NCBI GenBank assembly: GCA_007126675.1
Contig: SLAU01000338.1
Span: forward strand, 1 to 15,513
Direction: 5' to 3'
Origin: Balneolaceae bacterium
GTDB taxonomy: Bacteria; Bacteroidota; Rhodothermia; Balneolales; Balneolaceae
Length of the DNA: 15,513 bases
In this document: one piece after another, positions 1-8,100 of the stretch
Numbering within the stretch: the first letter of the stretch is position 1
Layout: every line of letters begins with the position of its first letter
Notes under the pieces: generated by a model
What the model saw: only the letters and a program-made list of their open reading frames with translations
Database searches by the model: none
Told to the model about the DNA's origin: nothing
Program-made: the position numbers and the translations under genes

Positions 1-458
1 AGCCTCATTGCTGCATTAAACCTGACCTGCAAGTTAAACTCCGAGAGTTCCACAATTTGAACAGTACCGCTGCTTGATTTCCAGCGCTCGTCAGGCAAAT
101 TAGCATCTGCCTCATCGAGCGTAATCTCAATATTTTCTCCGGAATAATCACCTTCCATTAACAGCGAACCTTCTTCAGAGAAAATTCGAATAACCATCAC
201 TTCCTCATCATCACCTCCGATACTCTCTACGTCGGATCGGCTTGCACTTACTGTAACAATTTCTTTTGCACCATCGGCTGTAAATTCGACTGAGGTTATC
301 TCACCGGGCCATACTTCAGTATCCACTGTTGCCTCCAGTAAACCTGATGGAATTATAGCTTGCTGTCCGCCCGGACCAAATGAAATATCACTTGTTGAAT
401 CTGTTCCGCATGAAAAGAATAAGAGTGTAACTGTCAGAATTGTTGCTAATCGTTTCAT
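1..458 (-). CDS. Lipoprotein of unknown function, 5' part (cut by window edge)
   Basis: Reading the minus strand from 458 to 1 gives an uninterrupted frame of 152 codons with no stop before the window edge. The product starts MKRLATILTVTLLFFSCG, a short basic start, a hydrophobic stretch and a lipobox (LFFS|C, Cys17), so it is predicted to be an exported lipoprotein. A second ATG two codons upstream (464) would add Met-Asp; I chose 458 because MKR is the usual lipoprotein start. The mature part is acidic and rich in Val, Ile, Thr and Ser with alternating beta-strand-like stretches (for example EVMVIRIFSEEGSLLMEGDY), which suggests an extracytoplasmic beta domain. I do not recognise a family. 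No clear SD sequence precedes it. It is divergent from rplM and separated from it by about 260 bp. Confidence 0.75.
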   Translation of the reverse strand, partial: MKRLATILTVTLLFFSCGTDSTSDISFGPGGQQAIIPSGLLEATVDTEVWPGEITSVEFTADGAKEIVTVSASRSDVESIGGDDEEVMVIRIFSEEGSLLMEGDYSGENIEITLDEADANLPDERWKSSSGTVQIVELSEFNLQVRFNAAMR

Positions 459-464
459 ATCCAT

Positions 465-718
465 GAGATTAATAATTTGGTAGCTCATATTTGCCATTTG
501 CTTCTGCAAACTTTGTCAGATATAAAAAAGTGTTCAGTAATTTAGTCATCCCTTGTGCTAACGGCAAAATCGCGGCTTCGGTATAAATAATCAGAAGCTG
601 ATGCAAACAGTAAAATCTTGTTTTCGATGAAAATTTTATATCGATTTGGTATTGCAATCATAAATTTTAACCCTTATTTTTATCGACTTATCAATTTTGC
701 AAAAAACCAGAGAATCTC
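465..718. other. Divergent intergenic region before rplM
   Basis: About 254 bp between the divergent lipoprotein gene and rplM. It must hold promoters for both, but I see no convincing TAnnTTTG box on either strand. The nearest partial matches are TCAATTTTG near 691-699 (+) and AAAGTTTGC near 509-517 (-). No RNA gene or repeat is evident. A 62-codon minus-strand open frame here (657-469) is rich in Tyr, Cys and Leu, matches nothing I know and is probably chance. Confidence 0.4.
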
Positions 719-1162
719 GTGAACACGATTAGTAACAAAACATATTCAGCCGCCACCGGCGAAGTTAAGAAAAAGTGGGTACTTATTGATGCGGAAGATC
801 AGCCGCTTGGCAGGCTTAGCAGTAAAATAGCAACGATTTTAAGAGGTAAAAACAAACCGGAATTCACCCCTCATATTGATGTGGGCGACAATGTTGTGGT
901 AATCAATGCTGAAAAAGTAGCATTGAGCGGCAGTAAAATGACCAACAAAATGTATTTCCGTCACACCGGGTATATCGGGAGTGAGAAGTTTACTTCAGCA
1001 GAAGAAATGCTGGCAAAAGATCCAACCTCTCTTGTAACCATGGCCGTAAAAGGAATGCTTCCGAAAAATAAACTCGGACGTAAACTCCAGAAAAATCTGA
1101 GAGTATTCGCAGGGCCGGTTCATACACTTACCGCACAGCAACCAGAGAAAATTGATATTTAA
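719..1162 (+). CDS. rplM: 50S ribosomal protein L13
   Basis: The 147-residue product is a full-length L13, an early-assembly protein of the large ribosomal subunit that binds 23S rRNA. Family motifs are clear: WVLIDAEDQPLGRLSSKIA near residues 20-38, the KPEFTPHIDVGDNVVVINA block near 46-64, FRHTGYIG, and VKGMLPKNKLGRKL near 110-123. The start is GTG at 719; the next in-frame Met lies far inside the conserved domain, and the N-terminus NTISNKTYSA fits L13 proteins of this group. rpsI follows after 10 bp, the universal rplM-rpsI pairing, so both are cotranscribed. It is probably the first gene of the translation block, because the upstream gene is divergent. Confidence 0.97.
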   Translation: MNTISNKTYSAATGEVKKKWVLIDAEDQPLGRLSSKIATILRGKNKPEFTPHIDVGDNVVVINAEKVALSGSKMTNKMYFRHTGYIGSEKFTSAEEMLAKDPTSLVTMAVKGMLPKNKLGRKLQKNLRVFAGPVHTLTAQQPEKIDI

Positions 1163-1172
1163 ATAACCAGCT

Positions 1173-1559
1173 ATGGCGAAAGCAAATTATATAGGAAGAA
1201 GAAAAACATCCACCGCACGACTTTACATCAAGCCGGGCAAAGGCGAGTTTATTGTAAATGGCAAACCGTTTGAAGATTACCTGAGCACTCAGGCTCGAAT
1301 GAATATTGCAAAACTCCCGCTTACCGTAACCGAGATGGATGGTAAGTACGATATTAAAGTTACAGTACGGGGCGGCGGTGTAACCGGTCAGGCCGGAGCA
1401 ATCTCACTCGCACTGGCAAGAGCACTTGATGACCTCAATGAGGATGTACATGGTGTTCTGAAAGAAAATGGATTACTTACACGTGATGACAGAATGGTTG
1501 AGCGTAAAAAATACGGACAGCCTAAAGCACGTAAGAAGTTCCAGTTTAGTAAACGATAA
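1173..1559 (+). CDS. rpsI: 30S ribosomal protein S9
   Basis: The 128-residue product is a complete S9. It begins with the conserved YIGRRKTSTARLYIKPGKG segment (residues 6-24) and FIVNGKPFEDYL, has the central GGGVTGQAGAISLALARAL stretch, and ends with the basic tail KKYGQPKARKKFQFSKR. That tail reaches the decoding centre, and the terminal Lys-Arg contacts P-site tRNA in known ribosomes. The ATG at 1173 follows rplM by 10 bp without a strong SD. The next gene, rpsB, is 176 bp downstream, separated by repeat-like sequence and no recognisable T-rich terminator. Transcription may therefore continue into rpsB. Confidence 0.97.
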   Translation: MAKANYIGRRKTSTARLYIKPGKGEFIVNGKPFEDYLSTQARMNIAKLPLTVTEMDGKYDIKVTVRGGGVTGQAGAISLALARALDDLNEDVHGVLKENGLLTRDDRMVERKKYGQPKARKKFQFSKR

Positions 1560-1560
1560 T

Positions 1561-1680
1561 CAAGGTACAAGGCACATGGATCAGGGTGCAGGTTATCCTG
1601 TACCTTGCTGCCTGAACCCTGCACACTGAAAAAATACACATACAGAGCGACCCTTCGCCGAGTGTCACGCCATGGCGTGA
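1561..1680. repeat. Palindromic spacer between rpsI and rpsB
   Basis: The 176-bp spacer carries several inverted repeats. CAAGGTACA (1561-1569) pairs with TGTACCTTG (1599-1607), GTGCAGG (1586-1592) pairs with CCTGCAC (1618-1624), and TCACGCCATGGCGTGA (1665-1680) is a perfect 16-bp palindrome. No T-tract follows any of them, so they do not look like intrinsic terminators. The texture (pairs of CAAGGTAC and GTGCAGGG words) resembles dispersed intergenic repeats of Bacteroidota genomes. It could instead be a structured leader controlling rpsB; I cannot decide from one copy. Confidence 0.55.
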
Positions 1681-1735
1681 TTAGCGCATTGGGGATGACC
1701 TTTGTAGAGGACTAACTCAAAATCACATATTATTT

Positions 1736-2707
1736 ATGCCTAAAGCAGCAACAGTAGAAGAACTACTAAAATCAGGTGCGCATTTTGGCCACCTTACCCG
1801 CCGTTGGAATCCCAAGATGAAAGAATTCATCTTTATGCAAAGAAACGGGATTCATATCATCGACCTCAAAAAGTCTCAAAACTATTTACAGGAAGCACTT
1901 GATGAGGTTACAAAACTGGCAAGAGCAGGAAAAACCATTCTTTTTGTCGGTACCAAAAAACAAGCACAGGATATTATAAAGACAGAGGCAATCCGTTCGG
2001 GCATGCCATTTGTAACTCACCGGTGGCTTGGCGGTATGCTTACCAATTTCAGCACTGTTCGTAAAAGTATTTCACGAATGGAAGAGATTGAGCAGATGCG
2101 AAATGACGGTACCTACGATGAACTCACGAAAAAAGAAGGTTTGATGCTGGATCGTGAGCAGGAAAAGCTTGAGCAAACTCTTGGCGGAATTGCCAACATG
2201 ACCCGGCTTCCCGGAGCTATTTTTGTGGTTGATACCATCAAAGAAGAGATCGCCATAAACGAAGCGGTTAAACTGAACATCCCGATTGTGGCAATGATCG
2301 ATACGAACAGTGACCCTGACATTCCGGATTACATCGTACCGGCAAACGATGACTCAGCCCGAACCATTAAGCTGGTTACAGGTCTGATTGCAGATGCTAT
2401 TATTGAAGGAAACGCTGAGCGCGAAGCGATGAAAGAAGAAGAGCTGATGGAAGCTGCTTCTGAAGAAGCGAGAGTTAAAGCTCCGGAAGATGATTTGGAA
2501 GCGCAGGATGATGATGAAAAGGCTGGAAAACCTGTTCGTAAGCGGCGAAAACGACGGCGCAAAAAAGATGATTCTGAGGATTCAAAAGAGTCTAAAGCAG
2601 ATGCCAAGGCAAAATCTGATGACAAAAAAGAAGATGCCAAATCAGAAGAGTCAGACACTGAGCCGGCTGAAGAAGAAGGATCTAAAGAAACAAACGAAAA
2701 AGATTAA
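1736..2707 (+). CDS. rpsB: 30S ribosomal protein S2 with long charged C-terminal tail
   Basis: Residues 1 to about 226 form a canonical S2. They include LLKSGAHFGHLTRRWNPKM (10-28), IHIIDLKKS, FVGTKKQAQ, RWLGGMLTNF (96-105), MTRLPGAIFVVD (155-166) and NIPIVAMIDTNSDPD (181-195). The protein is 323 residues long, against about 230-260 for most bacterial S2 proteins. The extra part (about 227-323) is low-complexity: an acidic helix-like stretch, a very basic patch KPVRKRRKRRRKKDD (265-279), then alternating Asp/Glu/Lys/Ser to the end. It is probably disordered. The reading frame is intact and the tail runs straight to a stop, 19 bp before tsf, so a frameshift artefact is unlikely. rpsB-tsf is the usual operon. 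Confidence 0.96.
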   Translation: MPKAATVEELLKSGAHFGHLTRRWNPKMKEFIFMQRNGIHIIDLKKSQNYLQEALDEVTKLARAGKTILFVGTKKQAQDIIKTEAIRSGMPFVTHRWLGGMLTNFSTVRKSISRMEEIEQMRNDGTYDELTKKEGLMLDREQEKLEQTLGGIANMTRLPGAIFVVDTIKEEIAINEAVKLNIPIVAMIDTNSDPDIPDYIVPANDDSARTIKLVTGLIADAIIEGNAEREAMKEEELMEAASEEARVKAPEDDLEAQDDDEKAGKPVRKRRKRRRKKDDSEDSKESKADAKAKSDDKKEDAKSEESDTEPAEEEGSKETNEKD

Positions 2708-2726
2708 TTGACTAATTACAGAACCC

Positions 2727-3557
2727 ATGAGTATTAGTGCAAAAGATGTTAAAGAACTGCGCGACAAAACAGGCGCAGGTATGATGGACTGCAAAAAAGC
2801 CCTTGCCGAAGCCAATGGCGATATGGAAAAAGCCGTTGAAATTCTTCGTAAAAAAGGTCAAAAAGTTTCTGAAAAACGCGCCGACAGAGAGGCGAATCAG
2901 GGACTGATTCTTTCTAAACTGAGCGATGACAAGAACAAGGGCGTTGTTTTGGAAATTAACTGCGAAACCGATTTCGTGGCCCGAAACGAAGATTTCCAAA
3001 ATCAGGCAGAATCATTTTTAAATGCAGCGTTCGAAAATGAAACCGGATCTGTCGCAGAGCTGATGCAGCAAACTGTGGGTGACCTTACCATTGAGAAGCA
3101 TCTTGAAGGTATGGTTGGAAAGATCGGTGAAAAAATCGAAATCAGCAGAGTTGTATTTGTAAAATCTGACGGTGCACTTGTTGATTATATCCACCCCGGC
3201 AACCAGCTTGGTGTACTTGTTGAATTTGAAGGTGATGTGGATTCTGAAAAAATCGGCAAAGATATAGCAATGCAGATTGCTGCTATGAATCCAATTGCAG
3301 TAACACGCGAAGGTGTTGATTCTTCAGTTATTGATAAAGAGCTCGAGATTGCTAAAGAGCAGCTGATCAACGAAGGCAAGCCGTCTGAGATCGCAGAAAA
3401 AGCCGCCCAGGGTAAGCTGCGAAGATTCTACGAGGAGCGGGTGTTGCTGGAGCAGAAGTTCGTTAAAGATAACGGGGTATCTGTTAAAGAGTACCTGAAA
3501 CAAAACGACGCTCCGTTAGTGAAGTCGTTTCACAGGCTTCAGCTTGGCGAATCATAA
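2727..3557 (+). CDS. tsf: Elongation factor Ts
   Basis: The 276-residue product is the guanine-nucleotide exchange factor for EF-Tu. The N-terminal UBA-like domain is at 1-45, with LRDKTGAGMMDCKKAL at 11-26, followed by the signature NCETDFVARNEDF (78-90), whose TDFVAR part contacts the EF-Tu nucleotide-binding region. The dimerisation and C-terminal parts are present: AMQIAAMNPIAVTRE, a helical KELEIAKEQL segment, and the end region VLLEQKFVKDNGVSVKEYLK. It starts at ATG 2727, 19 bp after rpsB, and is followed within 15 bp by an intrinsic terminator, so the rpsB-tsf transcript appears to end here. Confidence 0.97.
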   Translation: MSISAKDVKELRDKTGAGMMDCKKALAEANGDMEKAVEILRKKGQKVSEKRADREANQGLILSKLSDDKNKGVVLEINCETDFVARNEDFQNQAESFLNAAFENETGSVAELMQQTVGDLTIEKHLEGMVGKIGEKIEISRVVFVKSDGALVDYIHPGNQLGVLVEFEGDVDSEKIGKDIAMQIAAMNPIAVTREGVDSSVIDKELEIAKEQLINEGKPSEIAEKAAQGKLRRFYEERVLLEQKFVKDNGVSVKEYLKQNDAPLVKSFHRLQLGES

Positions 3558-3567
3558 TTGATTATTT

Positions 3568-3600
3568 TTAAAGGCTGCCATTTTGGTAGCCTTTTTTTTA
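3568..3600 (+). terminator. Intrinsic terminator after tsf
   Basis: AAGGCTGCCA (3571-3580) pairs with TGGTAGCCTT (3584-3593) across a 3-nt loop, with one G-T wobble, followed by an unbroken T run to 3599. This is a classic Rho-independent terminator, ending the rpsB-tsf transcript and separating it from pyrH. Confidence 0.9.
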
Positions 3601-3667
3601 TCTACTGTTTTTTTATTACAATCACTGCAATGTTTGTTTAGCTAATCAAAAATTAACTTCCTTAAAA

Positions 3668-4393
3668 GTGGCCAATCAATATAAACGCATTCTTTTAAAA
3701 TTAAGTGGTGAAGCCCTGCTGGGCGAACAGGGACATGGAATTGACGGTGATATTTTAACCCAATATGCTGAAGAAATTAAAGGAGTACACAGCGAAGGCG
3801 TTCAGATATCGGTCGTAATCGGGGGCGGTAATATTTTCAGAGGAGTGAAAGGTGCCACCGAAGGTATGGATCGTGTGCAGGGAGATTACATGGGAATGCT
3901 GGCCACAATGATTAACAGCATGGCGCTTCAGGATGCACTGGAAAGAAAGGGGGTTCATACACGCCTGATGAGTGCAATCCGAATGGAAGAAATTGCTGAA
4001 CCATACATCAGAAGGCGTGCCATTCGTCACCTCCAAAAAAACCGTGTGGTAATTTTCGGGGCCGGTACAGGCAATCCTTATTTCACAACCGATACGGCCG
4101 CATCTTTACGTGCTATCGAAATTGAATGTGATGTTATACTTAAAGGCACACGTGTTGATGGAATTTATGATAAAGACCCTGAGAAGAATTCCGATGCCAA
4201 AAAATTTGATCAAATCCATGGCGACGATGTTCTCCAAAAAAGATTAGATGTGATGGATTTAACTGCATTTACCCTCTGCCGTGATAATAAAACTCCGATC
4301 ATTGTTTTTAATATGAACGTGCCTCAAAATCTCAAAAAAGTTGTATGCTCTGACGAAAAAGTTGGCACAACCGTTGTTTGGGATGAGTCGTAG
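3668..4393 (+). CDS. pyrH: Uridylate (UMP) kinase
   Basis: The 241-residue product is the bacterial hexameric UMP kinase of the amino-acid kinase fold, which converts UMP to UDP with ATP in pyrimidine nucleotide synthesis in the cytoplasm. Motifs are KLSGEALLGEQGHGID (11-26, phosphate binding), GGGNIFRG (52-59), GDYMGMLATMINSMAL (72-87), GAGTGNPYFTTDTAA (131-145, UMP binding), KGTRVDGIYDKDP (159-171) and MDLTAFTLC (196-204). The start is GTG at 3668, since MANQYKRILLKLSGEALL matches the family N-terminus and no ATG lies nearby upstream. A terminator precedes it, so it needs its own promoter in 3600-3667; AATGTTTG (3629-3636) is a weak one-mismatch candidate for the -7 box. frr follows after 100 bp, the common pyrH-frr pair. 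Confidence 0.96.
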   Translation: MANQYKRILLKLSGEALLGEQGHGIDGDILTQYAEEIKGVHSEGVQISVVIGGGNIFRGVKGATEGMDRVQGDYMGMLATMINSMALQDALERKGVHTRLMSAIRMEEIAEPYIRRRAIRHLQKNRVVIFGAGTGNPYFTTDTAASLRAIEIECDVILKGTRVDGIYDKDPEKNSDAKKFDQIHGDDVLQKRLDVMDLTAFTLCRDNKTPIIVFNMNVPQNLKKVVCSDEKVGTTVVWDES

Positions 4394-4493
4394 TTTTCTT
4401 AAATTCGTACTCCTTAAAATGTTCAGCAATCTTATTGAAAATTCTGATATAATTATTTTCGACGGAAAGTAATTTTACCTAATCACTATTACC

Positions 4494-5063
4494 ATGATAC
4501 CAGAAGAATTACAGTTAACCATCGATGCTGCCAAAGAAAATATGAAAGAGGCAGCTGCATACTGCAAAAAAGAGTTTACTCATATCCGAGCCGGTAAAGC
4601 AAACCCGGCATTACTCGATAATATTAAAGTAAACTACTACGGATCTCTCACACCTCTGAATCAGCTTGCAACCGTAAGCGCCCCGGAGCCGCGTCTGCTC
4701 ACTGTACAGCCATACGATAAATCTGTTACTGAGGATATAGAAAAAGCGATCATGTCATCAGGTTTGGGATTAAATCCAAACAATGACGGAAATCTTATTC
4801 GAATTCCTCTGCCGATTTTATCTGAAGAGCGAAGAACTGAACTGGTAAAACACGCAAAAGAAGTTGCTGAAAAAGCACGCATCAGTATAAGAAACTCAAG
4901 ACGCGATGCTAACGATGAAATTAAAAGCACGGTCCAAAGCGAGTCTCTTCCTGAAGATTCCCGGTTCGAAGCTGAAGAAATGGTTCAAAAACATACTGAT
5001 GAATTCATCAAATTAGTTGATGAAATGCTTGAAGTGAAAGAAAAAGAAATCATGACTGTTTAA
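4494..5063 (+). CDS. frr: Ribosome recycling factor
   Basis: The 189-residue product is close to the usual RRF length of about 185. With EF-G it splits post-termination ribosomes. Domain I helices and the domain II insert are recognisable: FTHIRAGKANPALLD (28-42), the VNYYGSLTPLNQLATVSAPEPRLLTVQPYD stretch (46-75, domain II), NDGNLIRIPLPILSEERR (97-114), KHAKEVAEKARISIRNSRRD (119-138), and a C-terminal helix with many Lys/Glu. The conserved Arg in HIRAG is Arg32. The 100-bp gap from pyrH has no terminator, so cotranscription is likely. A terminator follows the stop codon within about 25 bp. Confidence 0.96.
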   Translation: MIPEELQLTIDAAKENMKEAAAYCKKEFTHIRAGKANPALLDNIKVNYYGSLTPLNQLATVSAPEPRLLTVQPYDKSVTEDIEKAIMSSGLGLNPNNDGNLIRIPLPILSEERRTELVKHAKEVAEKARISIRNSRRDANDEIKSTVQSESLPEDSRFEAEEMVQKHTDEFIKLVDEMLEVKEKEIMTV

Positions 5064-5085
5064 GGCAGACCGGTTTTTTTGTGAT

Positions 5086-5120
5086 ATCCGGATCCGGTTT
5101 CAGATCCGGAATTTTTTTTA
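5086..5120 (+). terminator. Intrinsic terminator after frr
   Basis: TCCGGATC (5087-5094) pairs perfectly with GATCCGGA (5103-5110) across an 8-nt loop, followed by a run of eight T (5112-5119). It ends the pyrH-frr transcript. smc begins about 50 bp downstream and so probably has its own promoter in the short AT-rich gap, where I see no clear TAnnTTTG box. Confidence 0.88.
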
Positions 5121-5172
5121 TGCGCTCTCTGAGTTCTTCCAATTATTCCTTTTGTCTGTTATTATTTAATGC

Positions 5173-8100
5173 ATGTATATATCTGATCTTCAATTACACG
5201 GCTTTAAGAGTTTTGCACATAAAACTCACGTAAAGTTCGATAGCGGAATTACTGCCATTGTAGGGCCCAACGGATGCGGTAAGTCCAACATTGTAGATGC
5301 GATGAGATGGGTACTTGGTGAACAACGGCCTTCCCTTCTGCGGTCAAGTGCAATGAGTAATGTGATTTTTAATGGTACCGCTAAAAAGAAAGCACTTGGG
5401 CTGGCTGAAGTTTCTCTCACTTTTGTAAATGATAAGGGAATTCTGCCGGTTGAATACAGCGAACTTACCATCACCCGGCGCCTTTACAGATCGGGAGACA
5501 GTGAATACCTGATCAATAATACTGCCTGCCGCCTCAAGGATATCATGGAGCTTTTCATGGATACCGGAATGAGTTCGGATGCTTATTCTGTGATTGAGCT
5601 GAAAATGGTAGAGGAAATTCTGAATGACCGGAATAATGATCGCAGAAGGCTGTTTGAAGAAGCTGCCGGAGTTACCCGCTACAAAGACAAACGAAAACAA
5701 ACACTTCGCAAGCTGGATGAAACACTGAAAGACCTGCAACGTCTTGAAGACATTTTGGTTGAAGTACGGAAAAAAGTTAGCTCCCTCGAAAAACAGGCTG
5801 AAAAAGCTGCAAAAGCCAAAACCTTTAAATCCGAACTTGTTACTCTTGATAAAGCCTACAACCTTCATCAGTATGTTGCTATTGAGGAAGAGCTTGATCC
5901 CCTTAAAAAGCGGATCAATAATGCAGAAAAAGAGAAAAAAGAGATCGCAAAAAAGCTTGAGAATCTTGAACAGCGTGAGGAAAAATCACGAACCGAATTG
6001 CTTGAGAAAGAACGTGCTGAAGCTGAAGCCCGCAGGCATGTGAGCCAGCTGCACAGCGGTATCAGGGAAATGGAAACCCAAGTTCAGATACTGGAAGAAA
6101 AAATCAGCAATGAAGAAGGTTTTATTCAGCAGCATAAAAAAGACATTGAACAGAGCAGGAAAGATCTCGAAGATTTAGAAAAGCTGAAACAGGCAAGCTC
6201 GCGTAAGTTGGAGGGTTTTTCGGATGAATTGAAGCAATCAGAAAGCAGCCTGGATGAATCAAAAGAAAGATTTACAGAACTTCAGCAGCAATATTCCAAA
6301 GTAAGGCACGAACTTTTTGAACTTGAAATTTCAGTTAGCAGCATCAGCCAAAAATTGAGTGCGGTCCAGTCAAATCGGATTAAACTGGAATCAAAACTGG
6401 AAAACAGCGAAGATGACAGAGAGAGAATCAGGAATGAAATTGAAGATCTCGAAAAGCTGATCAGCGAAAGCAACAAAACGTTACAATCAGAAAAAAAGAG
6501 ACTCGAATCGCTGACTTCAGATCTCGAAAATCGTGAAAATGATTTACAGCTTGTGATGGAGCAGCGCGATAGTTTGTCGGAAAAACGGGAAGAGTTCCGT
6601 GATGAAATACGATCGCTGCAGAGCAAAGCCGATTCCGTACGGTCTGAAATGGAATTGATGCAAAGCCTTGCTGAGTCGAATGACGCACTCCCCTCTTCAG
6701 TTGCCTGGCTAACGGAAAACCACTCCGGTGATTTTAAAACGCTGGCTCCGGTCGGAAAACTGCTACAGACTGATGAAGACCATGCAGCTCCGCTCGAAAT
6801 CGCTTTGGGAGATGCCGTGCATTACCTGGTTGTTGAAACAATGGACGATGCTATTAAAGCATCAGATTTACTGAAGCAGGAAAATAAAGGGCGCGCTACT
6901 TTTATCCCTCTCAAAGAACTGAAGAACAGTTACAAAGTTGAATCTGAGTCAATTCTTCAGTTTGTTGATGTTGATAAAAAATTCAAACCTGTTGCTGAAT
7001 TACTGCTGGGTTCGGTACTGTTTGCTGATACAACCGAACAAGCTGTAAAGCTTATTTCCAAAGGCGGCACATCCGCTGTTTCTTCCGGCGGAGACCTGAT
7101 CACTTCAGATAAAATCCTGAAAAGCGGAAGTAAAGATAAAAAGGCGGGAATTCGCCTCGGTTTAAAAGATAAACTTGATAAGCTCGAAAAGAAGCTCGGT
7201 AAGATTCAGGATGATCAAAAAAATAAACAAGAAGAGCTTGAAGCGATCCTGAAAACTATCCAGGATTTAAATCCGGGACAGATCAGAAATGAAATCTCAG
7301 AGTTACAACAAAACCGCCGGAATGCGGATCAGTCTGTAAGCCGTTTACAGTCAACCATCCAGGTGTATGAAAAAAATGTAAGCGAGCTCAAATCTCGGAA
7401 AGAATCTATTTCGAGTACAGAAGGGGAAGCGCGTGAAAAACTTGAATCTTTGAGTCCTGAACAGAATGAACTCCAGGATAAAATTGAGGAGTTGAATAAA
7501 AAGCAGGAAGAAAAGAAAAAAGAGCTCCAAAAGCTCGAAGATGAGCGTGCTATTGCACAAAACCGCTATAATGATGCCCAGCTGAAACATCAGGACGTAA
7601 AGAATAAAGCGGGTAATTTAGAGAAAGAAATACGCCGCGCCGAAGAAGGGATTGATACGCTGAATAGCCGGCTTGAATCTCGAAAGGAATTGATGAAGCA
7701 AAGCGATGAGAAAATTACTTCATACAAAGACACTATTGTAGAAACGAAGAACAAACTTGCCAAAGCAAAAGAGCAGAAAGTTACTGCAGACAATAAGCTT
7801 AGTGAAGCCGAAGAGGCAAGCAGCAGGCAGCGCGGTGTGATTAATGAGATTGATAAGGAACTGAAAGAGCTCAGACGTAACAAAGAAGTAAACATGGAGC
7901 TTGTTCACCACCTTACGATGGCGCGTGAAAAGTTTGAGATGCAAGCCGAATCACTTTCTGAGTATGTGTGGGAGACCTATGGCATTCTGATGAATCAGCT
8001 TGAGGAAGAACTTCCAGAAGACACCACTCCGGAAGAGGCTAAAAAGCGAATAGCTGAACTGAAGCAAAAGCTAAACAGAATCGGAGAAGTAAACCCGCTT

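Noticed and set aside
469..657. 62-codon minus-strand open frame upstream of the partial lipoprotein gene
   Set aside because: No recognisable domain, no ribosome binding site, and composition unlike the neighbouring genes. Probably chance in AT-rich intergenic DNA.
2329..2658. Serine-rich minus-strand open frame opposite rpsB
   Set aside because: Antisense reading of GAA/GAT/AAA-rich codons gives artificial Ser/Phe/Leu-rich frames. The same explains the many minus-strand frames opposite smc.
2490..2711. Second plus-strand frame overlapping the rpsB tail
   Set aside because: It is a shadow of the low-complexity Lys/Asp/Glu codons in rpsB; the S2 frame is continuous through it to a normal stop.
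4435..4453. TTGAAA ... TATAAT promoter-like pair before frr
   Set aside because: The two boxes are only 7 bp apart, far too close for a sigma-70-type promoter, and the lineage appears to use TAnnTTTG boxes.
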